A DNA stretch of 64,000 nucleotides from Bacillota bacterium (GTDB taxonomy: Bacteria; Bacillota_I; Bacilli_A; RF39; UBA660), in assembly GCA_003149915.1 (NCBI GenBank), contig QAMK01000024.1, positions 1-64,000 on the forward strand, given 5' to 3'. This document shows positions 16,790 through 24,651 of this stretch, in pieces. Position 1 is the stretch's first letter. Each line of letters opens with the position of its first letter. The position numbers and the translations under genes were made by a program. Below the pieces are notes generated by a model. That model saw nothing but the letters and a program-made list of their open reading frames with translations, did no database searches and was not told where the DNA came from.

Positions 16790-17102
16790 TGGATACTGAT
16801 ATCGTAGTCACTACACTTTGTGACAAAAAAGAGATTGCAAACTCCATTTAAACGGAATTATTAAAAAAGAAACGAGTTTCCGGATGTCAATTAACAACTT
16901 ATGAAAGTACATATTGGTGGCAAGGAAACATCGAACCAGCGACAGAATATCATTTGGAATGCATTCTAAAAAATCGTTGTATCCAGAAATTGAAAAAACA
17001 ATTCGTTTTCTTCACGATTATGAGACTACTGAAATTTCGTATCATGAAATAAAAGGAAGTGCAGAGTTCTTAAATTGGATTCAGAGTGAAACAACCAACT
17101 AG
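16789..17102 (+). pseudogene. cutA: cutA pseudogene (nonsense plus frameshift)
   Basis: From ATG 16789 the frame reads a CutA protein: start MDTDIVVTTLCDKKEIANSI, then an in-frame TAA at 16849-16851 in place of codon 21. It continues as GCQLTTYESTYWWQGNIEP, where YWW is a CutA hallmark. A single-base loss in the A-run near 16970 then shifts to the frame encoding LYPEIEKTIRFLHDYETTEI to the stop at 17100. CutA is a small trimeric protein linked to divalent metal tolerance. Two independent lesions argue for real decay rather than recoding. Confidence 0.85.
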
Positions 17103-17118
17103 CAATGGTTGTTTTTTA
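17091..17118 (+). terminator. Terminator overlapping the cutA remnant end
   Basis: AACAACCA (17091-17098) pairs with TGGTTGTT (17107-17114), followed by T-run. Confidence 0.75.
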
Positions 17119-17170
17119 ATAATAAAATACTCCTTTGTTAGTTCAATAGTAAAATTCAAAATATGTTCGT

Positions 17171-17396
17171 AATAAATATGAAAATCCAGATTTACATGCT
17201 AGAAAAGTAGATGAAATCATTTTAGAAAATGACTTTGATTATGTCGGATTACAAGATGTCTCAATCGAAAATTCAATATAAAAGATAAAAATTAGATTAT
17301 ATCTTGATTTTGCAGAGATAGGATATCGAAGAGACTAGAACAATCGATACACAAACGTCTGATTACAAATTAATTTCCGTAAAAGTAAAAAGATAA
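17171..17396 (+). pseudogene. Remnant of an endonuclease/exonuclease/phosphatase-family gene
   Basis: No intact gene lies in 17119-17440. One frame reads NPDLHARKVDEIILENDFDYVGLQDV, which resembles the start of EEP-fold hydrolases (a run of charged helix ending in ...D-IGLQE). After a stop at 17280-17282 a second frame ends TIDTQTSDYKLISVKVKR, resembling the family C-terminus (SD--P---V). The middle is missing. This is a degraded, internally deleted gene; the family call rests on two short motifs. Confidence 0.45.
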
Positions 17397-17398
17397 TA

Positions 17399-17430
17399 AA
17401 AATTGCACTTTGATGAAGTGCAATTTTTTT
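17399..17430. terminator. Bidirectional terminator before the 17441 gene
   Basis: AATTGCACTT TGATG AAGTGCAATT hairpin with A/T runs on both sides, placed at the 3' end of the minus-strand gene. Confidence 0.85.
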
Positions 17431-17440
17431 GTTGGAATCA

Positions 17441-18238
17441 TTACCGTGTCATAGCGGGTATCTGAATGTATGAAGAAGTGTATTGTAGAAGAGAGTCTAA
17501 CGTGACGTTGTCAGTATAAATTTGTCCTTGGTGAGTAAAACTGATTTCAAATCCTTGTCTAGGTTCTAGCACTTCCTTTAGACTACTTTGTTGTTCTTCC
17601 TGTATCTCATCTGGCAAGTAAATGAGTGCTGATGCACCTTCTAATTGAATGAGAACAATACCGTTTTGGGCCGCTTCCTCTCCCGCCTCAAACGGAGTAC
17701 TATTTAACCGATTGGAAGGAAATCCTAATTCAGAACTAACTTGACGAGTTGCATCATTATGATGAAGAACTGTTCGATCAATGATAGAAGTCGCTATCTT
17801 TCCATCCCCACTAATTCCAATGGCACCACGATTGAATTGATAAACTGTTCCGGAATAATCTCTAGGGCTTCCCCATAATCTGTTCCGAAAATTTATTGTG
17901 ATTCCTTGTAAAGAACTACCATTCGACGTTGGCGAAGGAATGTTTGCCGCTCTTTGTAAATCAGTTTGTGTTGTAGGAATAGCTTGGCTAGATGCTTGCG
18001 ATACAGGTTTTTGGTTCGAAAGAGGAGTAGAAGAATAGTTATCAAGATTGGTATTTTTTCTCATTTGTCTCAAAATATCTTGAATGCCTTGAAAAGAACT
18101 TGCTTGTTTTAATTTATTGTAATCCATTTTTTGTTTATAAATATCTGTCAGGTTTTCGTCATCTATCGGATTTATGTCATTATTTAGTTTTTCCTCTATG
18201 ATGTTATTGTAATTATATTTTTCCTCGTTTTTATTCAT
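17441..18238 (-). CDS. Hypothetical protein with Ser/Thr/Gln-rich linker
   Basis: 265 residues; family not recognised. Residues about 1-65 are charged and probably helical. Residues about 70-115 form a low-complexity Ser/Gln/Thr/Pro linker (PVSQASSQAIPTTQTDLQ). The C-terminal 150 residues look like a compact beta-rich domain (NFRNRLWGSPRDYSGTVYQF ... GDGKIATSIIDRTVLHHND). No signal peptide or membrane segment is visible. ATG 18238 follows AGGTG; a GTG at 18247 is possible. It is divergent from the nucleotidyltransferase gene, and the two -35 boxes overlap (TTGCCA on this strand). Confidence 0.75.
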   Translation of the reverse strand: MNKNEEKYNYNNIIEEKLNNDINPIDDENLTDIYKQKMDYNKLKQASSFQGIQDILRQMRKNTNLDNYSSTPLSNQKPVSQASSQAIPTTQTDLQRAANIPSPTSNGSSLQGITINFRNRLWGSPRDYSGTVYQFNRGAIGISGDGKIATSIIDRTVLHHNDATRQVSSELGFPSNRLNSTPFEAGEEAAQNGIVLIQLEGASALIYLPDEIQEEQQSSLKEVLEPRQGFEISFTHQGQIYTDNVTLDSLLQYTSSYIQIPAMTR

Positions 18239-18277
18239 AAAAATCACCTAAAACTATTATTACATAGAATACAATTC

Positions 18278-18306
18278 TTGGCAATCATTTCAACTTAAGA
18301 TATAAT
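18278..18306 (+). promoter_or_regulatory. Promoter of the nucleotidyltransferase gene (divergent region)
   Basis: TTGGCA (18278-18283), 17-bp spacer, TATAAT (18301-18306). On the other strand TTGCCA overlaps the same bases and could serve the minus-strand gene, so the two promoters may compete. Confidence 0.8.
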
Positions 18307-18322
18307 GAGTATAGGTGATGAT

Positions 18323-18946
18323 ATGGCTAACAACAAAAACAAGAATCAAGAAGAGTTGGTTCTTTCCATTTTAAAGAAGAATCAATCGTTGATGAAGGTA
18401 CTAGATTACATCGACACCTTACAGATTCCGGATTATTACATCGCCGCTGGATCCATTTATCAGACTATTTGGAACGGTTTGGATCATCGGGATTTAAACT
18501 ATGGAATCAAAGATATCGATGTGATATACTATAACTCAAATGACTTGTCGGTAGAAACGGATTTAAAACTGTATGAGAAAATAACGGAGTTTGTCACAAA
18601 AGAACAGATTCCGTATACAATCGATGTTTCCAATGAAGCTAGAATGCACATCAGAAAAAAAGAATTGGTGGGTAGAGAAATTCCACCATACAAAAGTTCT
18701 GAAGATGCGATTTCTAGATTTCTAGCAACGACTCATTCCATCGGACTGACAAAAAAAGATGGGCATCTTTTTATTTATGCTCCATATGGGCTAGAGGACA
18801 TTCTAAACAAAGTGGCAAGACCGATTCCTTGTAAAGACAATCGAAAAGATGAGTACGATAGAAAAGTATTCTCTTGGCAAAAAAGATTTCCCGATATCCA
18901 AATCATTCCTTGGCCAGAAGAAAAGAAATGTCATACAAAAAAATAA
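18323..18946 (+). CDS. Nucleotidyltransferase family protein (PF06042-like)
   Basis: 207 residues. The fold motif IAAGSIYQTIWN followed by IKDIDVIYY carries the paired acidic residues of the polymerase-beta-like superfamily. Later segments (SSEDAISRFLATTHSIGL, YAPYGLEDILN) match the DUF925/NTP_transf_6 family. It probably transfers a nucleotide to a small molecule or protein; the target is unknown. The annotated ATG (18323) follows AGGTGATG; an earlier in-frame start at 18305 would sit inside the promoter. Confidence 0.85.
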   Translation: MANNKNKNQEELVLSILKKNQSLMKVLDYIDTLQIPDYYIAAGSIYQTIWNGLDHRDLNYGIKDIDVIYYNSNDLSVETDLKLYEKITEFVTKEQIPYTIDVSNEARMHIRKKELVGREIPPYKSSEDAISRFLATTHSIGLTKKDGHLFIYAPYGLEDILNKVARPIPCKDNRKDEYDRKVFSWQKRFPDIQIIPWPEEKKCHTKK

Positions 18947-18990
18947 ACTTATAGTATAATGAATATATGCTGAAGGACTTGAGAGGTTAT

Positions 18991-19557
18991 ATGAAAGAAG
19001 AGTATCAAAAAATAGAAACACCAATGGAGCTGCTAAAGTGGATGAGTAAGAACATCAGGTATGGATACATAACCAAAGAAAAAGAAATAATCTTACCGAA
19101 TCAAGAAAGTTATCAGGAACGATGGTTTCAAGAGTATCGCCTACAAGATGCAGAAGAAGTGTTAAAAACTGGCATTGCAACTTGTTGGGACCAAGTCGAA
19201 TTAGAGCGAGATTGGTTTTTAAAACATGACTATGTTATCAAGACGTTCTTTGAAATGGTCTCATTAGAATACTCCAATCCGTATCCAACCCATACATTTC
19301 TCGTTTATCAAGATGAACAAGGAAACTGGAATTGGTTTGAAAATGCAGATATCAATCATCGTGGTATTTACAAATTCGAGACGTTGGAAGAGTGCTTAAA
19401 GAAAGTGCAAGAATGTTACTGTGAGACATTAAAAGAATATAAAATTTCCAAAGAAAAATTATCCAAAATCATCATGACAGAATATGAAAAACCAGCACCA
19501 ATGCTTGCATGTGAGGAATATTTAAATTTTGTCGTTGAGTCAAAAAAAGTAATGTAG
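18991..19557 (+). CDS. Transglutaminase-like superfamily protein
   Basis: 188 residues from ATG 18991, which has GAGAGG upstream; an in-frame ATG at 18967 coincides with the expected transcript start from TATAAT 18955-18960. A Cys-His-Asp triad can be proposed: Cys in IATCWDQVELE, His in PYPTHTFLVY, Asp in FENADINHRG. Members of the family include cysteine peptidases and amide-forming enzymes. No secretion signal is seen. The substrate is unknown. Confidence 0.8.
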   Translation: MKEEYQKIETPMELLKWMSKNIRYGYITKEKEIILPNQESYQERWFQEYRLQDAEEVLKTGIATCWDQVELERDWFLKHDYVIKTFFEMVSLEYSNPYPTHTFLVYQDEQGNWNWFENADINHRGIYKFETLEECLKKVQECYCETLKEYKISKEKLSKIIMTEYEKPAPMLACEEYLNFVVESKKVM

Positions 19558-19569
19558 TGAGGAAGAAGT

Positions 19570-20202
19570 ATGAAAGAGAAGTTTCGAAAATATTTAAATG
19601 AAGATTTTCAATTTGATAAACCGACTTGGCTTGGCATTTTTTGCTTGATTATTGTAATAGCAGGCATGTTCGGTTGGTTATATGAAGTTGTATTTTATTT
19701 TTTTAATAGCGGCATGAAAGAAGTATTTTGGCGTGGTGGAAACTTTTCACCATGGATTAATATCTATGCAATCGGAGCGGTGGCCATTTTCTTTTTGACG
19801 TACAAGAAAAGAAAAAATCCCTTGTTTGTGTTCTTCGTAAGTGCCATCACTTGTGGTATTCTCGAATACATAGCAGGTTGGGGAATGGATGTATTTGCCA
19901 ATTTAAAATGTTGGGATTACAGTTCTGAAATCTGGACGTTTGGAGACATCAACGGTTACGTCTGTACGAGAAGTGTTCTCGTCTTTGGTGTTTCCGCTTT
20001 ACTACTTATGTATGCCGTCGTACCATTCTGTTTTTACTTAGCAAGACATATGAATAAAAAAGCATTTTTAATCATCAGTTATACGCTTTGTGCAATCATT
20101 TTAATGGATGAACTTTATAACTTGATTTTTGCGAGAGTTTTTGGATTGCCAAGAGCGTCAACTATCTATAAAAAACTCGGATTTCATTATTTATATTTTT
20201 AG
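19570..20202 (+). CDS. CmpB-type putative ABC transporter permease
   Basis: 210 residues with five to six membrane segments. The signature of the ABC_trans_CmpB (PF06541) family is visible: GWLYEVVFYFF, then WRGGNFSPWINIYAIGAVAI, and EYIAGWGMDVFANLKCWDYS. The family is common in Firmicutes, and its members have no proven transport activity. The gene begins 12 bp after the transglutaminase-like gene, behind GAGGAAG, so the two are probably co-transcribed. Confidence 0.88.
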   Translation: MKEKFRKYLNEDFQFDKPTWLGIFCLIIVIAGMFGWLYEVVFYFFNSGMKEVFWRGGNFSPWINIYAIGAVAIFFLTYKKRKNPLFVFFVSAITCGILEYIAGWGMDVFANLKCWDYSSEIWTFGDINGYVCTRSVLVFGVSALLLMYAVVPFCFYLARHMNKKAFLIISYTLCAIILMDELYNLIFARVFGLPRASTIYKKLGFHYLYF

Positions 20203-20213
20203 AAGGTGATAAA

Positions 20214-20819
20214 ATGACACGAAGAGAGTTGGAAAGAGGTATTAAAGCTTTTGATTTGCAAAAGTTTTTTTTGAAAGATACAAGTAAAATATCAGAATAT
20301 TCTGCTATTCTCGTAATCACGGATAATCAACTCATATTGACAGAAAATGGAGACCATGGAAGAGATTATCACATCGATACATTGGCAGATATTTGTAAAA
20401 TCATTTACGATATTCCTGAAATGGGTGGCATTACAAACTGGTCTCAATATATGAAAGAAATTGAAAGACAATAGGCATCGAATTTGATTTGGGCAAGGCT
20501 TTCTAATGAAAATAGTGAACCGATCTTTTGGATTATTTTTCCTGAAACAATTACTCAAAACCAATACAACTTATTTGCGACGTGGGCCTATAATCAAAAT
20601 AATATATCGATACTAACAGAAGTGGAAGAACACTTGCAACGTGCTTTTGTGGGATTTCGTGGGTTGACAGAAACAGGATACGGTTTAGAACAAGCACTTG
20701 ATTATGCATCGACGTTAATCAGAGAAAAAGAAATGTGGAAACCGATAGACATGAATATCGTTGGAAAAACAATCGCTGACTTTAAAATACAAAAAGTATC
20801 AAAGAAGGTAAAAGTATGA
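20214..20819 (+). pseudogene. Amber-interrupted paralogue of the 20816 protein
   Basis: The frame opens at ATG 20214 behind AAGGTGAT, encodes 86 residues, hits TAG at 20472-20474, and continues in the same frame to 20819. The whole reading (GIKAFDLQKFFLKDTSKISE ... NLIWARLSNENSEPIFWIIF) aligns along its full length with the intact protein encoded immediately downstream. Only one nonsense codon separates the parts. It may be a fresh pseudogene or produce a truncated product. An assembly error is possible. The family is unknown. Confidence 0.75.
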
Positions 20820-21415
20820 CAGAAAAAGAATGGAAAGAGCAAGCAAGAGAATTTAATTTACGAGATTTTTTTATGCAAGATACATCTGGAATTTATGAAA
20901 ATGCTGCAATTGTTGTCATTACAGATAATCAATTAATCATGAGTAAAACAGATAGAGACGGGGAACAACCTCATAGGGATGCATTTGAAGACTTATATCA
21001 AGCAATCTATGATATTGACACGAGTGTACTTCAAAATAAAAATGTAGCAATGCGTGCCACGATCATTAAAACCTTATATGGTGCTGGTAATATAACAGCA
21101 AGATTGTTAAATGAAAATCAAAATCGATTACTGTGGTTCTCATTTCCAAGTACCGTAAGTCAAAGTCAATTGGAATTACTATCGTTGTGGTGCCAACAAA
21201 ATGCAGAAACAATCACTTCTGTCGAAGAAAAAATTGGCGAACAGTTTGTCGGATTTATGCACACAGGAAATAGAACTGCTAAAATCGGTAATCTCGATTC
21301 GGTTTTAGAATATGCTACTACTATTTTAGAGGATAGAAAAGTTCCGTATCCAGATGACAAAAATCATATCGTCGGTTATACTTTAGAAGATCTTAAGAGG
21401 AAAAAGTATTTGTAA
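20816..21415 (+). CDS. Hypothetical protein, intact member of a tandem paralogue pair
   Basis: 199 residues, overlapping the preceding broken copy by ATGA. The shared pattern is an N-terminal FNLRDFFMQDTS segment, a beta-hairpin region AAIVVITDNQLIMSK, a middle ARLLNENQNRLLWFSFPS and a C-terminal EEKIGEQFVGFMHTGNRT. No signal peptide, membrane span or recognised catalytic motif is present. The tandem arrangement indicates local duplication followed by decay of the first copy. Confidence 0.75.
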   Translation: MTEKEWKEQAREFNLRDFFMQDTSGIYENAAIVVITDNQLIMSKTDRDGEQPHRDAFEDLYQAIYDIDTSVLQNKNVAMRATIIKTLYGAGNITARLLNENQNRLLWFSFPSTVSQSQLELLSLWCQQNAETITSVEEKIGEQFVGFMHTGNRTAKIGNLDSVLEYATTILEDRKVPYPDDKNHIVGYTLEDLKRKKYL

Positions 21416-21416
21416 T

Positions 21417-21959
21417 GTGAAAGAAGTGGATCAAATGGATGAAAGTGAAATCAATCAGATTCTTTTAGGAACTGGGAATTACACCAATGTAAAATCTGGC
21501 AATACAGTTTCCATTACAGGAGATGGTGGCAATGCCTGGAATTATTTTGGCCCAGCATATAAAAAGTTAGCACCGCGTCTCGTCACCTATACACCGTATG
21601 CCCTAGCATACAAAGAACTACTTGCAATCAAAGATGATGAAACAAAAGTACAAGAGTATCTTCAAAAGCGAAGGGAAATCGAGCAAGCCTATATCGATAG
21701 TTACTACGAAACACGATTGCAAGATTTGGATATCGAGTTTTTGTTAAAGACGTTGCAAGAAAAGTTTGGGGATCATATTATTCTCCTTTGTCACGAAGAA
21801 ATCGATGAGTTCTGTCATCGTCGTGTTTTAGCAGATTACATCGAGATGAAAACAGGTGTTTCCATTCCAGAAGTATCTGTAACAAAAGAGGGAACGATTA
21901 CGTATCACGAACCGCTTCATTATCACAAGCAACTAGAAAAAGTGATGACTAAGAAATAA
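21417..21959 (+). CDS. DUF488 family protein
   Basis: About 180 residues. The C-terminal motif IILLCHEEIDEFCHRRVLADYIE is the DUF488 hallmark (LLC-E----CHR--LA--I). The N-terminal half includes WNYFGPAYKKLAPRLVTYTPY, also typical. The family is uncharacterised; the conserved Cys and His residues suggest a redox or metal role. The start could be GTG 21417 or ATG 21435; neither has a convincing ribosome-binding site. It follows the paralogue pair without a terminator. Confidence 0.85.
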   Translation: MKEVDQMDESEINQILLGTGNYTNVKSGNTVSITGDGGNAWNYFGPAYKKLAPRLVTYTPYALAYKELLAIKDDETKVQEYLQKRREIEQAYIDSYYETRLQDLDIEFLLKTLQEKFGDHIILLCHEEIDEFCHRRVLADYIEMKTGVSIPEVSVTKEGTITYHEPLHYHKQLEKVMTKK

Positions 21960-21978
21960 GAACCGTATCTTTCCAAAA

Positions 21979-22731
21979 CTAAAATACGAGAAAATCATGG
22001 CATAAAATCATCACGTAAAATCCAAATAAAAAAGCGATGATGATGCGAATGGGTGATGCATATTTCCAGGCAGTTGGCAGAAGCTCAAAGCAAGAAATAT
22101 GAATCATAATTCCTGCCGTGATGCTTAAGATAATGCCAAGTGAAAAAGAGGTAATATAAGGTGCTAAAAATAAATAGGCGAGAATAGCACCTAAAAGTTC
22201 TGAAAAACCGGAAATGAAAGTCAAGAAAATGGCTTTCTTTTTATTTTTGGTGGCATAATAAATAGGAATCGCAATACTGATGCCCTCTGGAATATTGTGA
22301 AGAGCAATACCGATGGATAAAGTGATTCCAAGTGACAAATCGTGATGACTGGAAATAAAAGTCGTAATTCCTTCTGGGATATTGTGGAGCATGAGCGCAA
22401 TTACAGAGATGATGCCTAGACGGTAGAGGGCGTTAGAAGAAATCTTTTGATCGATTTTAGAATCGATGATTGCTGAAAACAGAATGCCCAATCCTAGAAA
22501 CACTCCCGTCCCAATCATCGCATAAATCTGTTTCCATTCCGCCTGCATGTAACTAGCCGCTTCCGGAATCAAAGATAAAAGAGAAATGCAAAGCATGACA
22601 CCGGCAGAAAAAGCAAGAGAAACTGGAATAATTTTTTCTTTTCGCGTATGAAAAAAGATTGGAATCACTCCGAGCATCGTAGCAAATCCTGCTAATGTCG
22701 TAATCAGAAAACTAACAATTATCGTATTCAT
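21979..22731 (-). CDS. ZIP family metal transporter
   Basis: 250 residues, eight predicted membrane segments. The metal-binding motifs HNIPEGITTFISS (fourth segment) and GIALHNIPEGISIAIP (fifth segment) identify a ZupT/ZIP-type divalent metal (zinc, iron) uptake protein. A short His-containing loop (SSHHD) follows the first motif. It is separated from the DHH gene upstream by a terminator. It is convergent with DUF488. Confidence 0.95.
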   Translation of the reverse strand: MNTIIVSFLITTLAGFATMLGVIPIFFHTRKEKIIPVSLAFSAGVMLCISLLSLIPEAASYMQAEWKQIYAMIGTGVFLGLGILFSAIIDSKIDQKISSNALYRLGIISVIALMLHNIPEGITTFISSHHDLSLGITLSIGIALHNIPEGISIAIPIYYATKNKKKAIFLTFISGFSELLGAILAYLFLAPYITSFSLGIILSITAGIMIHISCFELLPTAWKYASPIRIIIAFLFGFYVMILCHDFLVF

Positions 22732-22746
22732 GGTTAATCTTATGAA

Positions 22747-22772
22747 AAAACAATGCCAAAAAGCATTGTTTT
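22747..22772 (-). terminator. Terminator after the DHH gene
   Basis: AAAACAATGC / GCATTGTTTT hairpin at the 3' end of the minus-strand DHH gene, with a T-run on that strand. Confidence 0.8.
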
Positions 22773-23634
22773 ATTTCTTTTGATATATTTTTTTCTCAAT
22801 CATAGGAATGATTTCATTTCCGCGTGAAACATAGTGATCAAAATCTTTAGCAGTGACCTTGTCCGATGTGACATAGTAAACGGAAGATTGAAATGCTGTC
22901 ATGTCGTGTAAAAGAAAAGCAAATAACGATACATCGCGTTCCTTGACGTACGTTTGGGCTAAGTTTAAAAGATCCGGTATTTTTTCCTGAATTTCTTCTT
23001 TGTTTAACACTTGAACATAGGAAGACAAAACTGTTTTCCCATGAAAATGATACTCTTTTAGACCGTGGAGAAGGGCACTTTGTAACGAATCAATTTTGGT
23101 AAGACAAAGTCCTTCACGATACAGTTGTTCGTAGGGAAGATGATAATGACTAACCATTTGGTTGGCCCATTCTACATCCGCTTGTTGTGTTTTGACAGAA
23201 TGAAACGATGCTGTATCGACTAGTGTCGCTAAAATAGCAAGTTGAATGTCTTCTTTGCAAAACAGTTCCTCTTGACCTTTTACAATCAAACATGCCGTCG
23301 CACTAGAAAGTTCATTGCAGTAATACGGTACATCTATTTTTTGAATGGTCGGATGATGATCGATAATTGCTACAATCGGCCCATTTACAGATCGTTCGTG
23401 ATGATCAACTAAAATGTATTTTTGTTTTGGATTTGTTGGCAAATTTCCTTGATATGTTGTCACATCGAGTCCGTAGCGATTGCAAATAGCAACGGATTCT
23501 TCATCCAATTTCTGGTCTGGAATGATGAACTTTGCAGAGTATCCCGAGCGAGTCATAACTTTCTCTAATAAATAACCACTGACGATGCTATCGACATCCG
23601 GATTTTCATGGCCCAAAATAATGTAATCGAACAT
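22771..23634 (-). CDS. DHH/DHHA2 phosphoesterase, family II pyrophosphatase-like
   Basis: 287 residues. Metal-binding motifs are GHENPDVDSI (1st), ILVDHHER (2nd), VAIIDHHP (3rd) and LATLVDTASF (4th), followed by a DHHA2-like C-terminal domain. Mn-dependent inorganic pyrophosphatases have this layout, but their C-terminal SRK motif is SRG here (SRGNEIIPMIEK). The protein is also shorter than the usual 305-310 residues. It may therefore hydrolyse another phosphoester. It has its own promoter region, divergent from the histidine phosphatase operon. Confidence 0.85.
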   Translation of the reverse strand: MFDYIILGHENPDVDSIVSGYLLEKVMTRSGYSAKFIIPDQKLDEESVAICNRYGLDVTTYQGNLPTNPKQKYILVDHHERSVNGPIVAIIDHHPTIQKIDVPYYCNELSSATACLIVKGQEELFCKEDIQLAILATLVDTASFHSVKTQQADVEWANQMVSHYHLPYEQLYREGLCLTKIDSLQSALLHGLKEYHFHGKTVLSSYVQVLNKEEIQEKIPDLLNLAQTYVKERDVSLFAFLLHDMTAFQSSVYYVTSDKVTAKDFDHYVSRGNEIIPMIEKKIYQKK

Positions 23635-23749
23635 ACTATCACCATCTAAAGTATATCATAATCTATTTACTTTCTAAACTGAAAAAGATATACTTTTAAT
23701 AGACTGGCAAAAGCCAAGTAACGACGAAATGAACAGCGAGGGAACCTTT

Positions 23750-24301
23750 ATGAAATTATATATCATGAGACACGGAGAGGTAGAATTAAACGTAAAAAAA
23801 CTACTAAATGGAAGAAATGATAGTGAACTAACGAAAACGGGCATTTTAGAAACCGAAGGCAAAAGAAGAGAGGTAAGAAAGTTAGACATCGACCAGATTT
23901 TTTGTTCTCCCTTAGCAAGAGCAAAACAAACGTGTGATATTGTAAACGAAACTCATGTTCCAGTCGTATACGATGATAGATTGATGGAACGAGATACTGG
24001 GCACTTGATGTATATGCCATCTTCCGCCGTCGATAATGAAGTCTTTTATGATACTTCCAAAGAAGTGATATATGGTGATTGTGAAGGGTTCGGAAGTATT
24101 AGAAAAAGAGTTCAATCATTTCTCACCGATAGTTATAAAAAGTATGAAGATAAGACGATTTTCATCGTAACGCACCTAGATACATGCCGAGCATTTTACA
24201 GTGTGATATATCATGTGGCGGAAGTATCTAAGATCGTCGCATTTCATCAAGGAAATTCAGAAATTGCAGCATACGAAATTGGAAAGGAGGTTTTAAAATG
24301 A
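23750..24301 (+). CDS. Histidine phosphatase family protein
   Basis: 183 residues. The motif MKLYIMRHGEVELN carries the catalytic RHG. The second His is in IFIVTHLDTCRAF. It belongs to the phosphoglycerate mutase/alpha-ribazole phosphatase branch; the substrate is unclear. ATG 23750 follows GAGGGA and is preferred over 23729. It is the first gene of a five-gene operon (ASCH, ATP-grasp, unknown, homospermidine synthase) with overlaps or gaps of 4-22 bp. Confidence 0.9.
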   Translation: MKLYIMRHGEVELNVKKLLNGRNDSELTKTGILETEGKRREVRKLDIDQIFCSPLARAKQTCDIVNETHVPVVYDDRLMERDTGHLMYMPSSAVDNEVFYDTSKEVIYGDCEGFGSIRKRVQSFLTDSYKKYEDKTIFIVTHLDTCRAFYSVIYHVAEVSKIVAFHQGNSEIAAYEIGKEVLK

Positions 24302-24636
24302 AACATTCGATGAAAGTACAACCAAGGTACTACGAAGCAATCAAAGATGGAATCAAACAGATTGAACTTCGCTTGTATGACGAAAAAAGAAAAGAAATTA
24401 AACTAGGAGACACCATCGAAATCTTAAAAGAACCGGATTTAAAAGAAAGGATTCTTGTAAAAGTGATTGGTCTTTTACACTATGAATCATTTCCCATGTT
24501 ACTGCGTGATTTTGACAGTTCTATCGTAGCTGGTCCTACAGTTTCAAAAGAAGAATTATTACGTGATTTAGAAGTTTATTATCCAAAAGAAAAACAAGCA
24601 AAATTCGGCGTATTAGGAATACGTTTTACAAAATAA
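24298..24636 (+). CDS. ASCH domain protein
   Basis: 112 residues. The pattern MKVQPRYYEAIKDGIKQIEL-RLYDEKR-IKLGDTIEI is typical of ASCH domains, which fold like PUA and bind RNA or nucleotides. Some hydrolyse N4-acetylcytidine. It overlaps the histidine phosphatase gene by 4 bp and precedes the ATP-grasp gene by 15 bp. Its relation to the polyamine genes downstream is unknown. Confidence 0.9.
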   Translation: MKHSMKVQPRYYEAIKDGIKQIELRLYDEKRKEIKLGDTIEILKEPDLKERILVKVIGLLHYESFPMLLRDFDSSIVAGPTVSKEELLRDLEVYYPKEKQAKFGVLGIRFTK

Positions 24637-24651
24637 AGGAAGGGATGTACG

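Noticed and set aside
16849-16851. TAA in cutA as an alternative genetic code
   Set aside because: A second lesion (frameshift) exists in the same gene and TAA terminates many genes in the window.
20472-20474. In-frame TAG as recoding (pyrrolysine or suppression)
   Set aside because: No Pyl machinery or structural element is seen, and the intact paralogue has no special residue there. A nonsense mutation is simpler.
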